A stretch of DNA of 26,450 nt from Psychrobacillus sp040274765 (lineage in GTDB: Bacteria; Bacillota; Bacilli; Bacillales_A; Planococcaceae), in contig JBEMAY010000044.1 of the NCBI GenBank assembly GCA_040274765.1, forward strand, positions 1-26,450, in the 5' to 3' direction. A model generated the notes under the pieces. It made no database searches and was not told the origin of the DNA. It worked only from the letters and a program-made list of their open reading frames with translations. This document shows, piece by piece, positions 20,322 through 26,450 of the stretch; the stretch's first letter is position 1, and each line of letters begins with the position of its first letter. The position numbers were made by a program, and so were the translations under genes.

Positions 20322-20891
20322 GTGGACCGTAAACAGGAAATTTTACTAGCTGCTAATAAGTCCTTTTCGCTATTCGGTTATAAAGCAACAACGATGGAGC
20401 AGATTGCTAAGATTGCAAATGTGGGAAAAGGGACGATCTATAATTTCTTTGAAAACAAGGAAGTCCTGTTCCAAGAAATAGTTCTTCATATGATTGAGGA
20501 GATGAAGCAGGAGGCTATTCATGTCATTAGAGAGGATGCTCAGTTTCAAGAAAATGCCCATGCAGCTTTGATGAAGATGCTTGAGTTCCGAGAGACACAT
20601 CAATTATATGCCAAAATAATTGATGAGGAGAAACAATGGAAAACCCCAGCAGTTAAGCATGTAATAGGGCAAGTTGAACAGGCTATTGTGTCGTTCATCT
20701 GTGAAAAGATTGATAAGTATGTTCAAAAAGGAGAAATCCGACAAGTAAACGCAGAGCTTGTGGCATATTTATTATTGAAGGCTTATGTTGCATTTGTGAA
20801 TGACTGGAATTTAACTCATGATAATTCTTTGTCGGAAGAAGAGATCGCTAACTTCTTTCAAGACACTATTTTCCGTAGTCTCGCTATTTGA
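20322..20891 (+). CDS. yhgD: TetR-family transcriptional regulator (YhgD-like)
   Basis: A 189-residue repressor with an N-terminal TetR helix-turn-helix at about residues 8-52 (ILLAANKSFSLFGYKATTMEQIAKIANVGKGTIYNFFENKEVLF). An all-helical ligand-binding and dimerisation domain forms the rest. The start is GTG behind GAGGAGG. It lies 67 bases before yhgE on the same strand, as yhgD does in B. subtilis. Matching 23-bp sites occur before both genes, so it most likely represses itself and yhgE. Its ligand is unknown. Confidence 0.88.
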   Translation: MDRKQEILLAANKSFSLFGYKATTMEQIAKIANVGKGTIYNFFENKEVLFQEIVLHMIEEMKQEAIHVIREDAQFQENAHAALMKMLEFRETHQLYAKIIDEEKQWKTPAVKHVIGQVEQAIVSFICEKIDKYVQKGEIRQVNAELVAYLLLKAYVAFVNDWNLTHDNSLSEEEIANFFQDTIFRSLAI

Positions 20892-20913
20892 GACTCATTT
20901 TTTTAGAGTAAAA

Positions 20914-20936
20914 TGACCAAATGAACATATCGGTCA
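20914..20936 (+). promoter_or_regulatory. Second TetR operator-like site, before yhgE
   Basis: Inverted repeat TGACC ... GGTCA (20914-20918 and 20932-20936) within a 23-bp element. Reversed, it reads TGACCGATATG...TTGGTCA and resembles the site before tetR. It lies 22 bases before the yhgE start, well placed to block transcription initiation or early elongation. Confidence 0.7.
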
Positions 20937-20958
20937 TACAGTATTAGGAGGAATCTAC

Positions 20959-23148
20959 ATGATAAGATCGGAATGGAAAGGTATTTTTAAAAACAAAAAA
21001 TTATTGATTTCAATAATTGCCGTTTTATTTATTCCAGTAATGTACGCTGGAATGTTCCTTTGGGCCTTTTGGGACCCATACGCTAACCTAAGTGACCTTC
21101 CGGTAGCAGTTGTTAACTCCGATGAAGGAGCAGATTACAACGGAACAGCACTCTCTTTAGGGGAGGAATTAACAAATAAACTCCGAGAAAGTGGTCAGTT
21201 TAAATTTGTTTCGGTTTCAGAGAAAGAGGCGGATGAAGGTTTATTAAACCAGGATTATTATTTATTAATCGAAATTCCTGAGAACTTTTCTGAACATGCA
21301 ACGACTTTGCTAGATGAGAAGCCGGAAAAAATGGTCATCACTTATAAAGCAAACGAAGGATTTAACTTCTTGTCGTCACAAATAGGTGAGACGGCAATGG
21401 ACCGAATTCGAGCAGAAGTAAATTCGCGAGTATCAGAAACTTATGCAGAACAGTTATTTGACTCTATTACAAAGCTAGGTAATGGTTTTGCAGATGCATC
21501 TGATGGGGCAGGACAGTTAAAGGATGGCGTAGCTGAAGTTAATAATGGTGCCTCCGACTTAAAAGGTTACTTGGAACAATTAGCTAGTAGTACGATTGAG
21601 CTGAGTGATGGTACTAATAAGGTAGTTGATGGTATTAATACAGCTGCTACTGGATCTAAGGATTTAAATGAAGGTCTGGGAACACTTGCTGATGGTTCTT
21701 CTCAGCTTGCAAATGGCGTTAGTCAAACGGCTGAAGGGGCAGTCGCTTTAGATAGTGGTATTAAGGAGTACACAGCTGGTGTAGATAAATTAAATGAAAG
21801 CTATCAATTACTTAGCGAAAAGGAAAAAGGCCTGCTAGATTCCTTGGCTAAGCTTCAAGCGAGTAGCTTCAAATTGAATGACAGCACAAACCAACTGGCT
21901 CAAGGCTCTGCTAATGTAACAGCTGGTATCCAAGCATTATCTCAACAATTAGGTCAGTTAACAGCTGCTTTACCTCCAGAACAGTCGGCTGCTATTACAG
22001 AGACATTAAAGCAACTAGAGGCTGGTAGTACTTCTGTTTCCTCAGGCTTAGAACAATTAGCTGGTGGAACTCAGGATTTAACTACTGGGACTTCTCAAAT
22101 AGTGAGTGGAGCGGAACAGCTGAGTGGAGGTTACTCACAAGCAAAGCAGGGTGTTTCACAATTAGCATCATCTTCAGCAGCATTAGTAGAAGGCTCATCT
22201 AATCTTGCTGGTGGTACGACTACTCTAAAAGAAAAAATGAACGAGTTTAATACTGGAATTGGTCAAGTGTATGCTGGATCTTCTAGCCTAGTGAATGGCT
22301 TAAACGAGTTAGCATCAGGCTCATCTCAATTAAAAGAGGGAACTGGTACACTTGCTACGAAATCAGGTGAATTAGCTGAAGGATCTACTAAACTAGTAGA
22401 AGGTACACAATTACTAGCAGATGGAACGAATACATTACAAACTAGCTTACAAGAAGCGAGTGAGCAGGCAGGAGAAGTAACACCTAATGAATCTACTTAT
22501 GAAATGGTTGCTTCACCCGTTGACGTTAATGTAGTAGGAGTCAATGAGGTGCCTAACTATGGAACTGGCTTTACGCCATACTTCTTGTCACTTGGATTAT
22601 TTGTTGGGGCATTGTTAATCTCCATTGTCTTCCCATTTGTGCAACCAGTTATAGCTCCAACAAGTGGGGCGAAATGGTTTGCTAGTAAAATAACAGTTTT
22701 AGGTGTGGTAGGAATTCTTCAATCGCTATTTGTCGTTGCAGTTGCACTATTTGTCTTAAAACTAGAAACTCAAAGTGTAGGACTGTTCATCCTTTCTGCC
22801 ATCATTACAAGCTTCACATACTTAGCATTAGTACAGCTGCTTGTTTCGATATTAGGTGATCCAGGAAGATTTGTTGCAATCATTATCCTGATTCTGCAAC
22901 TAACTACAAGTGCAGGTACATTCCCATTAGAACTGATACCGGCACCTTTACAATTCTTTAATAAATTGCTGCCAATGACTTATTCAGTGCAGAGCTTTAA
23001 AGCATCTATTTCTACAGGTGATCTCAGTCATTTCTGGTTGAATAATAGCTTCTTACTTGGAGTGACGGTAGTTTGCCTAGCACTAACATTTGGATACTTT
23101 ATGTTATTGTTTGCTAAACGATACTCTAAACAAACAAAAGAAGCTTAA
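20959..23148 (+). CDS. yhgE: YhgE/Pip-family membrane protein
   Basis: A 729-residue member of the YhgE/Pip family, known as phage infection protein in lactic acid bacteria and related to type VII secretion-associated YueB-like proteins. One N-terminal helix (about 15-37, LISIIAVLFIPVMYAGMFLWAF) leads into an extracytoplasmic globular part (PVAVVNSDEGADYNG, YYLLIEIPENFS). A long helical rod follows (about 175-510), made of degenerate 7- and 14-residue repeats of the type L-x-x-G-x-x-x-L-x-x-G. Five or six C-terminal helices (about 540-720) complete the chain. AGGAGG precedes ATG. It is the likely target of the adjacent TetR repressor. The native function in Bacillales is not settled; phage receptor, drug efflux or secretion are all possible. 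Confidence 0.92.
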   Translation: MIRSEWKGIFKNKKLLISIIAVLFIPVMYAGMFLWAFWDPYANLSDLPVAVVNSDEGADYNGTALSLGEELTNKLRESGQFKFVSVSEKEADEGLLNQDYYLLIEIPENFSEHATTLLDEKPEKMVITYKANEGFNFLSSQIGETAMDRIRAEVNSRVSETYAEQLFDSITKLGNGFADASDGAGQLKDGVAEVNNGASDLKGYLEQLASSTIELSDGTNKVVDGINTAATGSKDLNEGLGTLADGSSQLANGVSQTAEGAVALDSGIKEYTAGVDKLNESYQLLSEKEKGLLDSLAKLQASSFKLNDSTNQLAQGSANVTAGIQALSQQLGQLTAALPPEQSAAITETLKQLEAGSTSVSSGLEQLAGGTQDLTTGTSQIVSGAEQLSGGYSQAKQGVSQLASSSAALVEGSSNLAGGTTTLKEKMNEFNTGIGQVYAGSSSLVNGLNELASGSSQLKEGTGTLATKSGELAEGSTKLVEGTQLLADGTNTLQTSLQEASEQAGEVTPNESTYEMVASPVDVNVVGVNEVPNYGTGFTPYFLSLGLFVGALLISIVFPFVQPVIAPTSGAKWFASKITVLGVVGILQSLFVVAVALFVLKLETQSVGLFILSAIITSFTYLALVQLLVSILGDPGRFVAIIILILQLTTSAGTFPLELIPAPLQFFNKLLPMTYSVQSFKASISTGDLSHFWLNNSFLLGVTVVCLALTFGYFMLLFAKRYSKQTKEA

Positions 23149-23151
23149 TAG

Positions 23152-23191
23152 AAAAAAGGCCATCTCTAAAAATAGAGATGGCCTTTTTTTT
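23152..23191. terminator. Bidirectional terminator
   Basis: AAAAAAGGCCATCTCTA and TAGAGATGGCCTTTTTT form a long perfect stem between yhgE and the convergent monooxygenase gene. Confidence 0.92.
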
Positions 23192-23212
23192 GATTAATTT
23201 TCTAGATGAACC

Positions 23213-24271
23213 TTAAACGGAAACTTCTTGCTTTTCCTTTTTCAATTTCTCTACTAGTGGCATTACTTGATCTGCAAACCGCTTCATTTCCGTATGCTGT
23301 GGGGAAAACTGAAGGATTAATAAATTCACTCCAACCTCCTCAAACTCCACGATTTTCTTCGCAAGTTGTTCCGGGGTGCCTATTAAGTTTGGTCGCAACC
23401 CTCTATTAGAGACGGAATAATCTTTGAGCTGAACGTCCACGTTGAGCTGTGACTTACTGACAAAGTCCTTGTAGCCCTCATAACCAGGTGAACCTTCTTT
23501 CACTTCTGTAATTCGAGCAAGCTCTTGTTGGACTTCTTCCTCCGTATCTCGACAAATAATATAGGCTGACATTCCAAAGGTTTCTAAAGGCTTTTCACCA
23601 ATAATACGGCGCCTATTTTTCATGTCATTTATTTTTTCAGCTATTTCCTCAACCGTACCGCCATGCATAACATAGGAATCACAGGTTTTAGCAATTGTTT
23701 GCTTTCCGGTTTCACTTTCTCCACCAGCATATAGTGGAATATGCTGTTTCACTGGCTTGGGAGACAAATAAGTGTTTTCGTATTGATAAAACTGCCCAGT
23801 ATAGGAAAAAGGCGTTTCCTTCCATAAACCTTTTAAGATACTGATAAATTCCTCCGTCCGTGCATAGCGATCATCGTGTGCAGTGAAAACACCTCCATAT
23901 TGCTTTGCTTCTCCTTCCCACCACGCTGACACAACATTAAGGGAGAAACGTCCATTGCTTATATGATCGATATTTGCAGCTGCCTTTGCCGTTAACGCAG
24001 GGTTGTGGAAACCAGGACGAATTGCCGTCAATATTTCTAAACGTTTAGTAACTGCAGCGATAGCGGCAGATGTTGACCAAGCATCTAAAGAAGGACTCTC
24101 TATTCCTTTAATATCATTCAGGTTTAATTCAGCTATTAAGGTTAAATCGTAACCCCATTCTTCTGCATTTTGTGCTAGCTCTTTGACATATTCAAACGAT
24201 GCTGGCATATTCTCATCTGTTACATTTCGTAACCACCCGCCAAAAACAGGTAACCAAAAGCCATACTTCAT
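23213..24271 (-). CDS. LLM-class flavin-dependent monooxygenase (SsuD/SfnG-like)
   Basis: A 352-residue TIM-barrel enzyme of the bacterial luciferase-like group that uses reduced FMN and oxygen. Family marks are MKYGFWLPVFGGW at the N-terminus, YDLTLIAELN, LEILTAIRPGFHNPALTAKAAANIDHISNGRFSLNVVSAW, EGEAKQYGG, DDRYARTEEFISILKGLW and PLYAGGES. The HNPALTAK and SAWWEGE segments resemble alkanesulfonate (SsuD) and dimethylsulfone (SfnG) monooxygenases, so a role in sulfur acquisition from sulfonates or sulfones is likely. No ssuABC transporter or FMN reductase gene is nearby. ATG 24271 is chosen because AGAGGTGG is at the right distance; GTG 24283 lies inside that region. Substrate unproven. Confidence 0.88.
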   Translation of the reverse strand: MKYGFWLPVFGGWLRNVTDENMPASFEYVKELAQNAEEWGYDLTLIAELNLNDIKGIESPSLDAWSTSAAIAAVTKRLEILTAIRPGFHNPALTAKAAANIDHISNGRFSLNVVSAWWEGEAKQYGGVFTAHDDRYARTEEFISILKGLWKETPFSYTGQFYQYENTYLSPKPVKQHIPLYAGGESETGKQTIAKTCDSYVMHGGTVEEIAEKINDMKNRRRIIGEKPLETFGMSAYIICRDTEEEVQQELARITEVKEGSPGYEGYKDFVSKSQLNVDVQLKDYSVSNRGLRPNLIGTPEQLAKKIVEFEEVGVNLLILQFSPQHTEMKRFADQVMPLVEKLKKEKQEVSV

Positions 24272-24390
24272 ATCATTCTCCACCTCTTTATGAATTCAGA
24301 AAATTTTAATTTTATTAATCCTATCATAATACTAGGTTATTAACAATAACTCTTTTAGTTTATAGGTGTGCTTTATCTCATCAGTATACG

Positions 24391-24430
24391 CAAAAAAACC
24401 AGCTAGGAAGGGGAGCTTCTAGCTGGTAAT
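24391..24430 (-). terminator. Terminator of the YhfH-like gene
   Basis: ACCAGCTAG (24398-24406) and CTAGCTGGT (24419-24427) pair, extended by AAG/CTT. The minus-strand transcript then has seven T. Confidence 0.88.
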
Positions 24431-24438
24431 TTTAAAAA

Positions 24439-24564
24439 TTATAGGTTGTTACATTTATCACAGTGGTTCCCATAGCATTCGTGTTGTTCTTCAATTGGCT
24501 CGCCACACGTTACACATTTCTTTTTGGGCAGGTTACGGAAAAATTCTAATACGTTTTCTAACAT
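24439..24564 (-). CDS. yhfH: YhfH-family small zinc-ribbon-like protein
   Basis: A 41-residue peptide, MLENVLEFFRNLPKKK followed by CVTCGEPIEEQHECYGNHCDKCNNL. Two CxxC pairs (C17/C20 and C36/C39 by my count), with an extra HEC in between, form a likely zinc-binding knuckle. The MLENVLEFFRNLP head and EEQHECYGN are characteristic of YhfH-family peptides of Bacillales; the function is unknown. GGAGGTGG stands 7 bases before this ATG on the minus strand. The frame is open 26 codons further, but those codons overlap the promoter. The gene is divergent from lplJ. Confidence 0.88.
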   Translation of the reverse strand: MLENVLEFFRNLPKKKCVTCGEPIEEQHECYGNHCDKCNNL

Positions 24565-24609
24565 ATATATTCCACCTCCATCTGTTATATAACTGTTAAG
24601 ATTGAATTC

Positions 24610-24647
24610 ATTGTAATATAACACAGAATGTTTTGTCAACACATTCT
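24610..24647 (-). promoter_or_regulatory. yhfH promoter with overlapping inverted repeat
   Basis: Minus-strand TTGACA (24634-24639), an 18-base spacer and TACAAT (24610-24615). AGAATGT (24625-24631) and ACATTCT (24641-24647) form 7-bp arms around the -35, so the divergent yhfH-lplJ region may bind a regulator. Confidence 0.55.
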
Positions 24648-24686
24648 ATGGAAATTTGCTAAAATAGGAATAAAGGAGTGATAGTA

Positions 24687-25679
24687 ATGTTTTTTATTGA
24701 TAATAAAGGAATTACGGATCCACGTATTAACTTGGCGATTGAAGAGTATGCGCTAAATACAATGGATGTAGAGAAGGATTCGTTTCTTCTGTTTTACATA
24801 AATCAGCCATCCATCATTATTGGGAGAAACCAGAACACAATTGAGGAAATTAATACAGATTTTGTAGAGCAAAACGGTATTATTCCAGTTCGCAGACTTT
24901 CTGGTGGAGGAGCAGTTTACCATGATCTTGGCAATTTAAATTTTAGCTTCTTAACGAAGGATGATGGAGACAGCTTCCGTAACTTTAAAAAGTTTACTCA
25001 GCCAGTGGTAGATGCTTTAAAGAAAATGGGCGTAGATGCAGAGCTTTCAGGGAGAAATGACATTTTAGCAGGGGGTAAAAAAATCTCTGGTAATGCGCAG
25101 TTCTCCACTCGTGGAAGAATGTTCAGTCACGGTACACTAATGTTTGATACTGAAATCGATGCGGTTGTATCGGCATTAAAAGTTAAAAAAGACAAAATTG
25201 AGTCAAAAGGGATTAAATCCATTCGTAGCCGTGTAACGAATATAGTAGATCTACTGGATGAGCCGATGACGATAGAGGAATTCCGTTTAGCAATACTTTC
25301 TTCTATTTTTGGTGGAGAGGACAAGGTTCAATATTGGGAGCTAACGGAAGAGGATTGGGCTAATATCCACAAGCTATCTGAAGAGCGTTATCAGAAATGG
25401 GAGTGGAATTATGGAAAATCGCCTAAATTTAATATCCAGCATTCCCACCGTTTCCCAACCGGAAGCGTGGATGTTCGTTTAGAGGTGAACAAAGGGGTTA
25501 TAGAAGAGGTCAAATTCTTCGGCGACTTCTTTGGAGTAGGAGAAGTAGAAGAGGTTGAAGTATTGCTTGTAGGAAAAAATTATAGCAAAGAAGGCATTGA
25601 ACAAGCTCTGGAATCTGTAGATGTTCCAAAATACTTTGGTGGGATAACAAAAGAAGAATTGATCCAGCTAATGTATTGA
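24687..25679 (+). CDS. lplJ: LplJ, lipoate-protein ligase
   Basis: Activates lipoate with ATP and attaches it to lysines of lipoyl domains (GcvH and E2 subunits), allowing use of external lipoate. The 330-residue protein has the LplA-type fold: IIIGRNQNTIEEIN (43-56), the lipoate-binding VRRLSGGGAVYHDLGNLNFSF (68-88), GRNDILAGGKKISGNAQ with the catalytic lysine (K131 or K132), and SHGTLMFD. The C-terminal accessory domain (about 245-330, HRFPTGSVDVRLEVNKGVIEEVKFFGDFFG) is present. The start is ATG 24687 with AAAGGAG 8 bases upstream. The GTG at 24678 overlaps that site. It appears to be a single-gene unit with its own terminator. Confidence 0.94.
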   Translation: MFFIDNKGITDPRINLAIEEYALNTMDVEKDSFLLFYINQPSIIIGRNQNTIEEINTDFVEQNGIIPVRRLSGGGAVYHDLGNLNFSFLTKDDGDSFRNFKKFTQPVVDALKKMGVDAELSGRNDILAGGKKISGNAQFSTRGRMFSHGTLMFDTEIDAVVSALKVKKDKIESKGIKSIRSRVTNIVDLLDEPMTIEEFRLAILSSIFGGEDKVQYWELTEEDWANIHKLSEERYQKWEWNYGKSPKFNIQHSHRFPTGSVDVRLEVNKGVIEEVKFFGDFFGVGEVEEVEVLLVGKNYSKEGIEQALESVDVPKYFGGITKEELIQLMY

Positions 25680-25701
25680 TTAGTTGATAAATAGTAAACA
25701 A

Positions 25702-25735
25702 TAAACAGTCCTTTTATAAATGGGCTGTTTTTTTG
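25702..25735 (+). terminator. Terminator of lplJ
   Basis: AACAGTCC (25704-25711) pairs with GGGCTGTT (25722-25729) with one G-U pair, followed by T7. Confidence 0.85.
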
Positions 25736-26133
25736 TTGCTGGATTAAATAGTTTTATATTACACGTAAGGATTATGGATAATTATGTTAAAATTTAATGA
25801 GTGAAATAGGAAATTAATAAGGAAGGAATTTTGATTACGAAAAGTTAATTGTATGGAGTAGAATTATTTAAAATAATATAGAAGGACTGGTTATCATTTA
25901 GTATAGAGGAGAAAACTCTTCCACTAGGATTCCACCTTAACTTCTATATGTCATATTGAAAAGCCCAGTGGTAATATGTCAAGCGGAAAAAAGATATGAA
26001 TTGGAAATGATTCAAGTGATACTTTCAAAATGAACCTTTTTTGCTCATACCAAATAAACCTCTCATTTTTCTACTTTAAAAATAGGAAAAAATGGAAGTT
26101 TTTTAATGAGTGAAAGGTTGTGAGTGGGTTAAC
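25736..26133. other. Gene-free stretch: flank and probable 3' end of an IS110-type element
   Basis: About 400 AT-rich bases with no convincing gene. At 25820-25845 an AAGGAAGGAATT-TTG start is followed by a stop after five codons; it could be the remnant of a gene start disrupted by insertion. The part adjoining the transposase (about 25870-26133) should contain the downstream non-coding end of the element. The exact end cannot be placed, because IS110 elements lack clear terminal repeats and no second copy is in the window. Confidence 0.4.
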
Positions 26134-26450
26134 TCAGTCTCTCCTTTCTGGTGGTATGTACAGCTGATTCGTGCGTAGTAGCGAATGCACGAGGCGTACT
26201 AGTTTTCTAGCGGTTAAGACGAGAGCGCGTTTATGTTGGTGCTTGGTTACTTCTTGGTATTTCTTTTGATAAAAGGCTTTATATTCAGTGTCATATTTAC
26301 GTACCGCATCTGCTGCTTGTACAAGATAATACCGTAGGTATTTATTGCCGGTTCGCATCCGGCTAGTATTTTCGGCTTCAAATTCGCCGGATTGATACTG
26401 TGTCCAAACGAGTCCAGCATATTTCGCTAATGCGTGGTGGTCATCAAAAC
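26134..26450 (-). mobile_element. IS110-family transposase, C-terminal part (truncated by window edge)
   Basis: The minus-strand frame is open from the right edge (DDHHALAKYAGLVWTQYQSG) to the stop at 26134-26136, 105 codons. It continues through MRTGNKYLRYYLVQAADAVRKYD, FYQKKYQEVTKHQHKRALVLTARKLVRLVHSLLRTNQLY. GNKYLRYYLVQAA and HKRALVLTARKLVRLV are characteristic of the C-terminal Transposase_20 domain of IS110/IS1111 recombinases. The N-terminal DEDD catalytic domain lies outside the window. The reading frame is intact where visible, so the element may be active. A methionine at 26358 is internal, not the start. Confidence 0.9.

Noticed and set aside
25810..25850. Gene start at AAGGAAGG-TTG
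   Set aside because: The frame stops after five codons; at most it is the remnant of a disrupted gene.

Overview
The window comes from a low-GC, spore-forming member of the Bacillales. Most genes are recognisable relatives of one conserved Bacillus subtilis neighbourhood: yhaO-yhaN-yhaM, prsA, scoC(hpr), yhaH, trpP, hit, ecsA-ecsB, hmoB, hemE-hemH, yhgD-yhgE and lplJ. A YjcZ-type small peptide and a YhfH-type zinc-ribbon peptide fit the same group. The exact genus cannot be fixed from sequence alone. A Planococcaceae-like relative (Psychrobacillus/Lysinibacillus/Sporosarcina type) is my guess.

Layout: 1-33 is the tail of an unidentified gene, followed by a strong terminator. Positions 105-1093 hold no gene but a very large array of short repeats (families A and B). 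An ECF sigma factor/anti-sigma pair follows (1186-2749), then a convergent YhzD-like gene. Next is a three-gene unit of a small XRE repressor and two small membrane proteins, with palindromic operators on its promoter. The DNA/RNA nuclease operon yhaO-yhaN-yhaM (3942-8806) and a SnoaL-like gene come next. From about 9.5 to 14.1 kb the genes run mostly on the minus strand: prsA, two small membrane proteins, scoC, yhaH, trpP and hit. A 36-residue YjcZ-like gene (10617-10727) sits divergently upstream of prsA. ecsA-ecsB (14295-16224) are followed by a second repeat array (family C, 16318-16692) in the place where ecsC lies in B. subtilis. Then come hmoB (minus), hemE-hemH, a YtkA-like lipoprotein, a TetR regulator with the YhgE/Pip membrane protein it probably controls, a flavin-dependent monooxygenase (minus), a YhfH-like peptide (minus), lplJ, and the 3' end of an IS110-family transposase running off the right edge.

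Genes that appear to work together: the sigma factor and its membrane anti-sigma; YhaO/YhaN as an SbcD/SbcC-like pair with the exonuclease YhaM; EcsA/EcsB as an ABC transporter linked to protein secretion and processing, close to the secretion foldase PrsA and the protease regulator ScoC; HemE/HemH for haem synthesis next to the haem-degrading HmoB; and YhgD/YhgE as a regulator-target pair sharing a 23-bp operator.

The most unusual content is the repeat system. Three arrays are built from a 9-bp core, roughly GC[A/C]C[C/A]TAAA, spaced about 21 bp (two helical turns). The cores are organised into a super-period of exactly 104 bp (A) or 105 bp (B and C), each with five units and one short 19-bp interval. 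Spacing is kept to the base while sequence drifts. Between cores lie further AAA tracts, giving an A-tract about every 10.4 bp. I do not recognise this system.
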